DNA from: Limonium bicolor
Taxonomy: Eukaryota > Streptophyta > Magnoliopsida > Caryophyllales > Plumbaginaceae
Assembly: GCA_023374045.1 (NCBI GenBank)
Contig: CM041776.1
Coordinates: 43,344,171-43,408,170 of the forward strand
Length of the DNA: 64,000 bases
Reading direction: 5' to 3'
Part shown: piece after piece, positions 46,567-58,515 of the stretch
Layout: the number at the start of each line of letters is the position of its first letter
Numbering within the stretch: position 1 is the first letter of the stretch
Notes under the pieces: generated by a model
Database searches by the model: none
Told to the model about the DNA's origin: nothing
What the model saw: only the letters and a program-made list of their open reading frames with translations
Position numbers and translations under genes: made by a program

Positions 46567-47047
46567 TGTAACACCCCTACCGGTAATCACACCATTATCC
46601 CCTGACCTGTCTCATATATCAACTACAACGCAGCAGTAATTCCAACTCAAACGGGGGTGAAACAATGACGTTAGTCACCCACGTGACTAACTAGGCCAAT
46701 CCAAACTCAATCACAACAATAATTACAATATCGGTCTGATGGGTCTTATACCGAGTACACTAACACAAACGCTATTTCCGATACTTAACCAATTCATAAA
46801 CCAAATACAACCTTCAAATCCAATTTATACAAATACCATCTCCATTCAGAACTATACCGAGTATCTACAATTTCCCGAGTGCATCCATGACCTTGCGGGT
46901 CTTACATCCCACAATATACAAATACAATTGCTTTAACAACTACCCATATCATTAACAACCCCGTCCTACTCTCGAACGGTGTCCGGCTTAGCTGTCGGAT
47001 CTTACAGTGATCATATTCGCTTCGGGTACCTGCACACTAAAAACGTT

Positions 47048-47072
47048 CCCCCTAGGGGGTCAGCTTACGCTG
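47048..47072 (-). other. Tandem double hairpin of element C LTR
   Basis: CCCCC-ta-GGGGG, then CAGC-ttac-GCTG on the plus strand, with the gtaccTGCacac acceptor-like edge on the element strand. Confidence 0.65.
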
Positions 47073-47394
47073 AATATGACTTCCGCATACCCCGCGTACT
47101 AGCGAGGGTACGCCGACTAATTGGTCGAGAGCATGCGGTTCATTTTATTTCAAACAGCATGCAAGACAACAATATATTATATTTGTATGTCAACACAATC
47201 ACAGTTCAATATTGAACACAAACACTAACACACACAACAAGAGGTTAGTTTCGTTTGTTTTATGCTTAGGCTTCGAGGTTATACCTCACTATGCCTCAAT
47301 TCATTCTACATTGTCACCCACTCATTCGGGTTACACTTACTCAAATTCTCCTACACTTGGTCTCAAACTCAATAATCAAATTGCAACTCAAGTC

Positions 47395-47640
47395 TCAACT
47401 CAATACTCAATACTCAATACTCAAGGTCTCAATCAATACTCAATACTCAATACTCAAGGTCTCAATCAATACTCAATGCACAAGGGCAACTCAATCAATA
47501 CTCAATGTACAAGGCAACTCAATCAATACTCAATGTACAAGGCAACTCAATCAATACTCAATGCACAAGGCAACTCAATCAATACTCAATGTACAAGGCA
47601 ACTCAATCAATACTCAATTCACAAAGGCAACTCAATCCAG
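47395..47640. repeat. Minisatellite in element C LTR
   Basis: About six copies of a 28 bp unit built on aactcaatcaatactcaatg and tacaaggc (47485-47635), preceded by caatactcaatactcaatactcaaggtct repeats. The open frames across it (QYSMHKATQSILNVQGN-like) are products of the repeat and not genes. Confidence 0.88.
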
Positions 47641-48825
47641 CAAGCGCAAAGTTCACAATCACCAACCAAGGTTCGACCTCAATCAACTTCACAATGGGTT
47701 AGCCCAATCAGCATCCGGGTTAATCGGATGTCATTATCTCAATACTCAAGATCATCACTCAAACAAGACCAAGTCCTCCTCAATCAATTTTCCTTCTCTT
47801 TCCAATACTCAATGTTAAGTCGGTATGACCTCCGGGCAGGGATAAGGCTATCCCACCACCGGGCTCAAAGTTGGCTCACTTAACCAGGTTGCTACCCATT
47901 TAAGGGGTTTGGACCGTGGAAAAGATTATAGCCAGGAATCGGTTAACAATCTCTCTTGCAACCTCATCCTCACGCGTGGCCGAAACTATATCGGACTCCT
48001 CAAATTCTCCCAAGTGCTCCAATCCAAATTCTCAAAGTTAGAATGTTAGTTGGTTAGGGAGTTAGTGAGAAGTCAACAACAATATTCAAACTTCCACAAT
48101 CATACAACAATTCAATCAAGGTTACCATAACCAATCAAACCACACTTCACTTACAATCACAACCCTCCAATTCATCCACAACTCAACCAAGGCGTCACAC
48201 TCTCGACTAGTGAGAAGAGCACATTAACGTCTAAGACATCATCCACAAACAAGGAATAATACCTTACACAACATGCAACAAGATATGCATACGCCTCATC
48301 CTTATCCATTCATTTCATGAATTATACAAACTAAATGTTCAAGGCAATATAGCAAGAACAAAATAGAACAAGCACAAGTAGGTGCATTAGAATCCGATTC
48401 GTGCATTTATCTTATTTAGGTGATCAAATAAGCACACAAATCGGGGTAACCAAGTTAGGATACAGGGCATGAAGAAATCATACCTTTCACCGGGATTTAT
48501 CTTTACCGGGGTTCTCATGTTCTTGGCTCACCCTTGTTCCTCGAATCATATTCTTGAACCACTAATTACATGTCAAATGGTTCAATTATTATTAAGGTGC
48601 TACGGTACGTACATAATTGCTACTCCCGTACTTACCCCGTTATCCCGTTCTTTCGGTTTAACTTAATGTACTTAGACTCACAACTATCTCAATCACTTCC
48701 AACCTTTGTATATACTTCTTAGGACCTTTAAATATCATCAAACAACTCCTAAACAACTTCTAAAACCAATACCATTCAAACCCCCATCATTTAAAGCCTT
48801 AAAAACACTTCTTGTTGAATTCTGG

Positions 48826-49012
48826 GGGTGGTCCGGGACCTGGTCCGGACCCTAGGTCCCGGACCAATACTGCTGCTGACTCTCGGCCATATTTTCATAG
48901 GTGGTCCTGGACTTGGTCCTGGACTTAAGTCCCGGACCAATTCCTGCATTTGCTCTCGGGCCTTTTTTTGAAGCGGTCCGGGACTTGGTACATATCCTAA
49001 GTCCCGGACCCT
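48826..49012. repeat. Hairpin half-site array of element C LTR
   Basis: Three units. Unit 1 is GGTCCGGGAC, GGTCCGGAC, GTCCCGGACC, with the first and third perfectly complementary. Unit 2 is GGTCCTGGAC twice then GTCCCGGACC. Unit 3 is GGTCCGGGAC with a longer spacer then GTCCCGGACC. Spacers carry ctctcggcc. Confidence 0.8.
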
Positions 49013-51193
49013 GCTAAAAACTGCAACTTAGGTGATTTTTCAACCCCAAATCAACCCTTAATCCACCTCCAATCATTCCATAATCTTTCCACATATTTCC
49101 TACATGTTTAAACACCTTAAAACACTCCTTAAACCACCTCAAATCCTTGGTCCAATCCTTGCTCAATACTTGCTTAAGTTCTACATTTTCATTCTTGCAT
49201 TTTTACACTTTGCACACTTGTGCATTCCTAACTTCCTCTTGGTGGGTTACTACCCTCTACCAACCTCACCAAATTACTTATTGACCATTACAATTCCATC
49301 CTAGACAAATGCACTACCTATAATCAAGTCAAATCTCCATCTTCAAGATTGCAAACACTAACTCTTTTTCTTGAAATTCCAAGGTCTTTATAACCCATTT
49401 TGCTACAGATTTTTCTCACTACTTTACTTACCTCTAAAATAGCTCCTAAGGGGTTGGCTAACCAAATTGGTTTCTCTCCAAACACCAAGTTAACCCTTGG
49501 TCATTTCCTTACCCACTATACACTTAAATTTCCTTCGGTTTCTACCGAAATTTCGCCATAGTTTGCCTACAATCCTAGCATTCCCAAATGCATTACCTTC
49601 ATCTCTCATTCATCTAAATTCATTCACAACTATCCACACCCAAAGAGGGTCCTACCAGCACACATTTAACCATTCAAAATTCATCCATAATCCTCCAAAC
49701 ACAATACCAATACATACTCAAATCACTTGGCTTCACGGCCCATGAATTACAACCACTTCACAATTTTCTCATACTTCAACCAAGTACATTCCTAACAAGG
49801 TTTTGGTTTCATTCATTTAATTAAGTTTCCCATCCCAAAGTTCAAAAGCAATTAAGATAGTCCTTAAGGCAAACCATTTACCTTAAGCTTCCAAGTTCCC
49901 TTTTCACTTCCTTTCTCTTCCTCCTTGACTCATGCTCTATCCTTTCTTCTTGTTTCTAGTTTCAAAATCGGCCAAGCTACAGCCATTACCCAAGGATACA
50001 CAACAATACTAATCAATCTCCAATTCTTGAATTAAACCCTAGAATTCCAAGAGAATGTTGAAGCTCAAAATGAGGAGTTACCTTCCAATCTCTAGTTGAA
50101 GTGTTTGGCTAATAGAGCAACAATATTCCAGCTCCCAAATTGAAGCCAAAACCGGCTGGAACAAGGGCAATAATGGGGCTCAAACTCTAGAATTTTCGGT
50201 AGTCAAAGAAAGGCTAGAAAATGAGGGTTTTTGAACTACTTTCTTACCTTAACCAACAAAGGAGTTGAATGAGCTAACAATGGTGTTCTTCAAGCCTTCA
50301 ATGAGCTTCACCCATGGAGATGAAAGTGGTGATTTTCGAATTTTGAAAGGATGGGAATGTGCTCCCAGATGAGAGGAATCTAGTGGTGTAATTATTTTTG
50401 TATTTCAACCATGTTTAAGGCATGAAAATGGGAGAAGGAGAGAGGGCTGGTGTGAGCTTTGTGGAATCGCCATTGTATGGCTGGGAGGGAAGAAGATGAG
50501 TTCAGAAGTAGAGGAGGGAGTACGTGAGACACAAGAAAGAATAGGAGAGAGAGTAAAAGGTGAGCTTTGTACTTTATTTTACTTTTTACTTTGTTGACTT
50601 TTCAACTCTTCCTTTTTAGCTAGGTGAGAGTGTGAGTGAGGGCTGTTTAACAATTAAAAACGGCTCACATATATTGTACAAGCTGGAGCGTTTTTCGTCT
50701 TTTACAGAAAACGCTCGTTATTTTACCCGGTTTTAGCACTATTCACTAACCGGGCCCGTTTTCCGGAATTTTCTCGTTTCTTTATTTTCAATGGCTATTA
50801 AGCTCCCGTTAATGTTTATTTATAGTTATTTTATGAACTATAATTTTTACGGGTTCGTTTGGCCACTTAAAGTCACGTTTTCGGGTTTTCTCGAAAAACG
50901 TGCGCTAAAGCTTTATTAGCGTTTTTAATTCATTATTTGGATCCGTTTTCATCGGGAATTATTCCCATATATTATTTAGGCATTACTAAGCCTTTTAAAA
51001 TAATTTAATACCCTCTCTAAGGTCATTTTCTTCTTACGGTCGCTTAACGTTCAATTTAGCGTTTTTCGCTTTTTAAGTGTTTTTCTTATTTCTTTTGGAT
51101 TTATTCTATTTATCAAAATTCCTTAGGCACTAATAGGCCATCAATACCGTATTAGAGTAATTTAATCACCCCAATTAAGTCCGGGGTATTTCA

Positions 51194-51206
51194 ATCTACC
51201 CCCCTT
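51194..51206 (-). other. Polypurine tract of element C
   Basis: The minus strand reads CAAGGGGGGTAGAT before the LTR TGAAATACCCC, the same as in D1 apart from one base at its left end. The sequence farther upstream (aaccttgagcaactttg) also matches D1. Confidence 0.88.
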
Positions 51207-54200
51207 GAGAACTTTGTCCCCAAAGTTGCTCAAGGTTATAGGATTACGATACTTGCTCATACATATATGCCTAATACCAAAGTCATACATTCTTCCTCCT
51301 CACAAATCCCCAAATCCGTTACTCAAAGTCTGTACATACCATTCCATACCTATGTACCATAATCACTCACATCCGCATTGCATCCAACAAACTGGTTCCA
51401 CATCACAAAATTTATACATACATACATACAGCACAAAGCTATCCCCAAAACAATGCAATACACATTACAATCCCGCAGGCACTCCGGTCATATAGACACA
51501 GGACTCCTCTATGTCCTGCTGCCCTTGGAATAATACAATATGATACACTACCACCGTTCTCCGGCATGAACTTTCAACAGGTTCTCAATCCCCAGTCTAA
51601 GGGCAATCCCTTCACAACTACTTATTAGAAATCTTTTTAAAAACACACAACCCAGAATTCCAATTTGTATTCCTTACTTCTGTCCTATTGGTGATTCTTG
51701 TGACCACTTGAGGGGGGCTTCAAGAATCATTCGACCCTGATGTGATCAGCATCAGTGTTGAACTATCTTTCCACCCCAATTTGTGTTCGGTTTCCCTTGA
51801 TCTGATCAGGATCAAGTTCGACTTCCCACGTCCATTTCAAACAATCAAATAACGGTTATGTCCATTTTCTATCTTCTTAATCTTTCTAGTCATACTCATA
51901 CGACCATACATTTACCAATTCCTAAAATTCATTTATTCATTACTACTCATACCATCAACTATTGCTCCATTAGCCTTATCATCAATTGTTACTTAATTAC
52001 TTCCCACTACTTACCTAAGAAGTTCAAAGTTAGTCTCCAATTAGTTTTCCTATACCCAAATTGTTCACAAATAAAATCAATTTCTATCCTCAATCATTTA
52101 CAAAAATCAAATCAACTCAAGTCACCTAGGGGACTCAATTCCCACTAGGCTCAACACCCAGTTTCATACCAATTTATGCTCATCAAACTCTTCAAACATA
52201 CTCATTTCCAAGTCAATACCAATCGGGGTTCTCATTCCCCATGGAGTTTCTCTACTCCATTCACCTCAAATTTCTCACAATCAATACTCCCCACCTCAAA
52301 TCTCACAATCAACCTTAATCACATTAAGAATGGTTACATATGTTTATGTAACATAAGTGCCAATCATCACAACAAATACTTTTGCGCTATGCGCATTGTA
52401 GTTTACGCCTATCACGTAAAACATACATTCCGCTGTTTTCGCCCTACCCCCCTTAAAAAGGGATTACGCCCACGTAATCTACCATGTGTCAACATCGGAC
52501 ATAGGTGTAAGGCGTCTAGCCGTCACGGAGTGGTTCGACTTCCATGCGGTCTATTATACAATGGTCTTTGGTCAGAGGGTATTAACCATATATTGGTTAG
52601 TCCCTGCACCAAGAATTCTCATCGGAGTTGTTTAACTTTTAACCAGGTTCGGTTCTAGCCTTAGAGGCATCAAGGCTTTGATAATTATCCATTCATTCGT
52701 TAGGTGTATCAAACCTTTAGAATTTGGGCCCACTAGCTTCTGCTGCGCGACCCTGATAACTTAGAATTTGCCCTTCTCGTTATCCTTAATTTGTTATACA
52801 TCATCCTTTTATCTCTTTATGTTGGGAATAAGATTTATCAATCAAGCGTGGTATTCTTCTACCGTACGCGAATTCAATGAGCTTCGGATTCTCTATCCAG
52901 CTCTTTAGGAATCTATATACATACTGTTGTATATTTTCGTGGTTATGCACATGATCCCTCTGACCTATTGTCGGTTAAGGTTGAGCCGCTACTTAGTTGT
53001 AATGCTTCCTCTAATGTCAGTAGCTTATGAATTATGCCCTTGCATTTTCTATGCTTCGGTCCTTATGACTTCGTACATTTCCTTCTACCTACTGCCAGAA
53101 TTGTCATCTTCCCAACTTTCTAGCTATCCCACTCAATCATTACTGTGCAAGTGCAATACCAAAACACTCAGTCCTACAGAGTGCAGAGGCGTAAACCCCT
53201 GGGCAGTAAATCTGTTGTGAGATTGCAATAGGAATGAATATTGCTTCCTTGTTACTCAGTCTGTCTACCATCTTTATTGATCAACTCCATAACATTGTGA
53301 CTTATTCTCATATATTGGCCGCTTGCTGCGCACCATGTTCGTATTTATTTACGACATCGGTTTTCATGGCATCCGCTATTACCTTAGCTTCTGCTCATGT
53401 CTCTACCATTTACACAATGGTTCACCATTTATTTGGTTGGTTATAGCATATGACATTCTTCCCTATTTTTGGGCTCCTTGAGCGTTATTTACTTATACTA
53501 CATGTTCCAACCTACTGTGTTTCTTCTGAACTGGTTACTCCTTGGTTTTCAACAATTGTTATAATAGCTTATTTCCACATTGCTTGGCAATACTGGCATG
53601 CTCAAAATTCACTACATTAGTAGTTCCGAAAGAGATATATTATCAGATATTCACTGATGGTATTCCCTTCTTGGCATCTATGTGTTCACTGCTCTTGCGG
53701 TCTCACATTAATGAGGGGTATCCCTGCTCGTTGGTTGTTAAACAATCTTACTGGTGCCGTTCTTGGCAACTCTTCGTATGATTCACAATGGGTTTGCAAC
53801 CGTTCGAATCTGTATTGTAGTAGTTTCATGGCATAGCAGCCTTGTTGCCTAGAGCTCTGCTCATTATAGGCGGTTTACATATGATTACTTTTCCTATACC
53901 ATTTAAATGGTTGGAGGTAACATTGGGTTCCTTGATAGGATTAGTGCATCACGCTTCCGTCTATTGGTAGCCCTTTAAGTGTCTAGGTATCGATTGGTAC
54001 TTTTTAACAATTCAGGGTATCCCCTGGGTAAGTGGGATCCCTTCGGTGTTCTAACCGAGTGTTCGTTATAGTTCTGGTGCTCTTATTACGACACTTCGTT
54101 CAACTATGTTGACTTTGGTACCCTCTATGGATTGCTCCTGGGTGTTGTTGATTATGCCGTTACATCCGGCTAGCATTTGAGTGTGCTTAGTTTACTCCGC

Positions 54201-56137
54201 ATTGCGGTTCTAGATTTTAGATTGTCCCGTCTGGGGTTATACGTCTCCCATTCTTAGGGTAGACTATGGGTACTTCTCTTATGTTTTAAACCGGTTTGGT
54301 ATTTTTTTTTCCGGTGGTGATTGGTATCCTCCGGTACCTTAGATGATCACTCTGGGTATTTTATCCCGTTCATCGAATGTCGATGTGTTCTTATCAGGCA
54401 CTTGCCTACTGTGTTTAAACCGGGTATCCACTCCGGCTATTTCATGCTTTTGTTTCAATTCTTGAGACATTTCCAATGTCTTTAGTCAATTGCTAGTGCT
54501 TCTAGCACTTTTTAATCTTAATCATCCTCTTAGGATGAATTCCTTACTCCTTTAGCTTGTAAGCTTATCTGAGTTCCTTCGATTATTCGAGGTGTTCATT
54601 TGTTTCGGTTTGAATTTACTTATGGTCCGTAGAACGGAGCTGACTACTTCCCGTGTTTCGTACACTACATGTATACATACGTGGGGTACCTTATTGGTAC
54701 GTTACCACTTACCCGACTAACTCATGAAAGGGTCTGTCAGGCCCGTAAGCTCCTTCGGAGTGCGGTCGTCCCACATCCCGTAATTGGGTACACTCGTAGT
54801 GCTCGTCGCACGCCTAGGTGAAGTATTCTATTGTCAACTCCTCTTGTATCATTCTATGATACTCACCGTTATTCTTCTGGTTTGATTTTAAAAATCTGAG
54901 GTTTAAGAGAAAAGTTTGAGGTTTTGAAAGAAAAGGATTTTGTGTTCGAAATAAAATCTTGGGTTTGAAAGAAAATCTTCATGGTGTTGCCATGTTTGAG
55001 GTCTTTGACCAAGTACAGCTTCCTGCTGACTGGTATGTTCGTTAATATAATGGTCGGGCCGTTAGGCCTTTCCAAGGTTGATTATGTAATTCCTTAGGAT
55101 TAGTGATCCTTCATTTGCTTCTGTTGTCATGGTGGTACTTAGAAAGTACTTGTTAGTCATCTAGAGGTCTTCCAATTGTTTTGTTGTTGCTGCACTTGCC
55201 TTGGCAAGTGCGCGGGTACGTCGGTTTTTAGGTTAACAAACACCGGTTACGGTGTTGTTTCCATCCAAATTTGGTGATTTTATTGGACCTTCCTGTGATC
55301 TTTTGATCTCAGTGATCAATCTCCTGAGTAGTCACTCAGAGTTCTTGAGAAGGTTGTCGATAATTCGGGTGCTTCCCGATCCTTATGGTACTCCATGTAC
55401 CTTGCTCCATAGCTTGTTCCCACATTTGGCGGTGGTTACCGAGGTTTGTTTAATCCTTAGGAACTACGTCGTAGTCCTGTTGGTGTGAGTTTCATGAATA
55501 TCCTCATAGTTGTCTACACTATGCAATTTGGGTATTACCGCTCTTTTGGCGTTGTAGGTTTGGAGTTAATCCAACCTTGACTAATTCCATAGTCAGTCGT
55601 ATACCATAGTGGTATAATTAAGCGTTGCAATCCGTAGACTCTATTGTCTCGGGTTTTGTTACTTTGCTTTTCTGCTCATCGCGTAGTTACGCTTTCCTTC
55701 TTGTTGGCTGCGCATGGTTCTCGCGACTGCGTAGCATGTCGCCCCATGGTGCCGCAAATTCCATTATCCTGCTGTTAGGATCTTCAATTTACTGCCGTTC
55801 AGTACGGTTATTGTCGTTGGAACGGGAACCGTCTTCGGGATTTCCAGTTCTTGAGATCTACCGTATGACTGGTTCTTTCTCTTTACAAAGTTTGTTTACA
55901 GCTGCCAGATCGGGTTTTCCCGAGTATGAGAGGTCTTTCCATCTCCCTGGCGTTCTTTCCCCAACTTTAAAACGGGGGTTGCGGAGGGCGGGATTGGCTA
56001 TATAGGCATCCAGATCACACTTGGAGTTCCTAACTAGCGTACCTCTCACGCTAACACTCAACCCTTAGCCCTAAGTCTCTAATTCCTAACTCGGTATTTT
56101 CCTAAACTCGGTATTCAGACCATCAGAGCGATACTTC
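51207..56137 (-). other. Internal region of element C, no coding capacity recognised
   Basis: About 4.9 kb. No polyprotein motif was recognised on either strand. Near 52440-52470 the minus strand has a ccctttttaagggg motif like the D1 3' untranslated interval, so about 1.2 kb next to the PPT may be conserved 3' UTR. The rest (52500-56100) is GC-richer than the LTRs and could be captured or strongly decayed sequence. Short plus-strand ORFs such as 52176-52658 and 55625-56005 show no family features and are antisense to the element. Confidence 0.6.
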
Positions 56138-56145
56138 GCTCTGAT
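56122..56145 (-). other. Stem-loop overlapping the PBS, element C
   Basis: ATCAGAGCGA-tact-TCGCTCTGAT on the plus strand. Relative to D (ATCAGAGCGTA / TACGCTCTGAT) the stem tip has changed on both sides and stays paired. Confidence 0.72.
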
Positions 56146-56149
56146 ACCA
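56138..56149 (-). other. Primer binding site of element C (tRNA-iMet type)
   Basis: The minus strand reads TGGTATCAGAGC, five bases from the LTR edge at 56155. Confidence 0.94.
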
Positions 56150-56154
56150 CTTTT

Positions 56155-56306
56155 TGTAACACCCCTACCGGTAATCACACCATTATCCCCTGACCTGTCT
56201 CATATATCAACTACAACGCAGCAGTAATTCCAACTCAAACGGGGGTGAAACAATGCCGTTAGTCACCCACGTGACTAACTAGGCCAATCCAAACTCAATC
56301 ACAACA
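56155..56306 (-). repeat. 5' LTR of element C, first 152 bp, cut by D2
   Basis: TGTAACACCCCTACCGG matches the 3' LTR until aatcacaaca, where D2 begins. The intact 3' LTR continues cacaacaataattacaat (about 46705-46730), showing the empty site; the expected duplication is caaca (56302-56306). Confidence 0.92.
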
Positions 56307-58194
56307 TGAAATACCCCGTAATTAAAAATAGTGATTAATTAGGCTAATAAGTAATTTAGAAGCTTAATTAAGTGTAAACAATTATTAGGGAACAAGTCCC
56401 GAAGAAAACGAACTTTTAAAACGGTTTAAAAACATTACCGAACCTTAAAGCACGTTTTTCGAGGTAACCGGGAAAACGTGTCTTTAAGCGGGTCAAATAG
56501 ACTCGTAACAGTTTTGGTCAACTAAATAATCACTAATAAATATTAGTGAAGCTTTAGGACCAATAAAATCAAAAAACGAGAAACTAGTAAAAACTGTCAA
56601 AAACGGGAAGTTGTGGGGTAGAAACATAAATAACCAAGAGTTATGTGTCCACTTTTAAAATAAAAAGTAAAATTTGTGTGTGTGTGTGTGGGGTGTAGCC
56701 GATGGGCTTTATTTCCCCCCCCCCCCTCTCTCACACTCTCTCACACACTCACTCACACTCTCTTATTTACAAACAAACAAAACTAATAAACTACCCCACT
56801 CACACATACTCTCTCTCCTATCCCCATTCTCTTTTTCCCCTCACGTGGAGCAGCCCCCTCTCACCCTCTCTTTTCTTCCTTTCTTCAACCTCATGCGATT
56901 CCATGGAGGAATGAGAACAAAACACAAAAACTAGCACTTCTCTCCTCTTGTTATCTTAGCAAACCTTCCCCAAAAATTGTAAAAACTACACCATTGTGTT
57001 CCTCTCTCCAAGAGCTACACTTTCATCTTTCCAAAATCCAAAAACAAGCATTTTCGATTTTGAGGGTATACCCCATTTGAAGCTTCAACACCACCATTAG
57101 AAGGCTCTTGTTCTTCTTGTTCTTCTAAGGTAAAAATATCTTCAAAAACTCCATCTTTTTCTAGCCCTTGTGGGCAAAACGAAATTCATAACTAAACCCT
57201 TGTTGTTCCTTGTTGTTCTAGCCGATTTTGGCATCTTGGTGGAGTTGGATTTTTGTTGTTGAACCACTCCAAACAGCACTTGAACCATTGGAAGGTAATA
57301 AATATTCTAAACCCTAGAATGTGCATTAGAACTTAAGTAATGTTTGAGTTTAGTTTTAGTATTGAAAATGTGTATGTTGGTGGGCTGTAGCATTAGAGGT
57401 TGATAATTCAAAACCAGTAGAGGAAGAAGGAAGAAGGAAGAAGAGAAAGAAAATCTAGAAGAAGAAAACAAGGTAATTAAGCTCACCTTTGTGTAGTATT
57501 ATGTTTGTGTATGTAACAGGTTTTTAAGAATGGAAATGTGTATTGTAAAATGATAATGCATTAGTGGTATAATGTGTAAGAGAATATAAGTATTTTGAAG
57601 CTTTAAAAGATATGTAAAACTGTTACAAAACAGATTGGGAATTAGTGTTGAGTGCAGGAATTTTAGTTTTGTGTTGGTATTGGTATTATGAATGGGAGCT
57701 TGTATATTTTTGATTGTTGAAACAGGTGAGATAAGAGTTAAAATGTGAACTAGAATATGTGGTGAGTGTATAGAAAATACAAGGGAGACTATGGCAAAAT
57801 TTACCTAGGATTAGAACACTTAGTGAATTTAAACTAGGTGAATGAAGAGTGTTGTAACAGATTTTGATTTGATAGTTAGAGGGTAAGTTGAGAGAGATAG
57901 ATGTAATGTATGTGTAGGAGTGTTAGAAATGACATTAGAAGAGGGAGTGGTAGATGGAGAGTGTTAGTGCTAAAATCTGTAGCAAACACAACTAGGGAAA
58001 CAACTAGTGAGTGTGAGTTGAAACTTAGAAAATTAGATGAGTGAATGAGTATAAAATTGTGTAAGGAGTTAGGAAATGAACTAGGGTGTATTAGGAGGTT
58101 TAAATGGTGTTAAACATGTAGGATAAGTGTAGGAACAATGGGGAAGTAATGGGTGAAAGAGAGGACTGAAAACAGAAATTAAAATGCAAACACT

Positions 58195-58515
58195 GGGATC
58201 GACCGGACTTGCGACCGGACTTGCAAGTCCGGTCGAGCAGAAAATTTCCCGTATGCTACTGGAATCGACCGGACTTGCGACCGGACTTGCAAGTCCGGTC
58301 GAGCAGAAAAATTTCCCTCGGTATGCTACTGGAATCGACCGGACTTGCGACCGGACTTGCAAGTCCGGTCGAGCAGAAAAATTTCCCGGCAGAATGTTAC
58401 TGGAATCGACCGGACTTGCGACCGGACATGCAAGTCCGGTCGGACCAAAAATTTCCCGATGAAACCTACTGGAATGGACCGGACTTGCCAGGTCGGTCGC
58501 AAGTCCGGTCCTGAA
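58195..58515. repeat. Hairpin half-site array, D2 LTR
   Basis: Half-sites start at 58201, 58267, 58337, 58408 and 58477 (periods 66, 70, 71, 69). Units 1-3 read GACCGGACTTGC, GACCGGACTTGC, AAGTCCGGTC, so the second direct copy plus the inverse is a perfect 22 bp palindrome. Unit 4 has GACCGGACATGC. Unit 5 is rearranged with GGTCGGTCGC in the middle. Compared with D1, position 6 of half-site 1 (A to G) and the matching base of the inverse (T to C) have changed together. Confidence 0.88.

Larger units (their letters stand above)
46567..51193 (-). repeat. 3' LTR of element C (4627 bp)
   Basis: TGTAACACCCCTACCGG ... CCGGGGTATTTCA. The first 150 bases match 56155-56306 with a single visible difference (atgacg/atgccg), so the two LTRs are close in age. 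It contains a double hairpin, a minisatellite, a hairpin array and the conserved U3 block. Confidence 0.92.
46567..56306 (-). mobile_element. Element C, long-LTR retrotransposon without recognisable coding region, minus strand
   Basis: 3' LTR 46567-51193 (4627 bp), polypurine tract, 4.96 kb internal region, PBS at 56138-56149, then the 5' LTR from 56155, cut at 56307 by D2. PBS and PPT match the D family. No gag, protease, RT, RNase H or integrase motif could be read on the minus strand. Long LTRs with a non-coding interior of similar size are the hallmark of LARD-type non-autonomous elements. A relative of D, sharing the U3 block, PBS stem-loop and PPT, could supply proteins in trans. Confidence 0.8.

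Noticed and set aside
47212..47883. 223- and 175-codon ORFs in the C LTR
   Set aside because: They translate the 28 bp minisatellite and lie antisense to the element.
52176..52658. 160-codon plus-strand ORF in the interior of element C
   Set aside because: Antisense to the element, biased composition, no recognisable domain, and no second copy for support.
58195..58515. Possible CRISPR-like array
   Set aside because: Eukaryotic LTR; repeats are 66-72 bp, internally palindromic, with conserved spacers and no cas genes.
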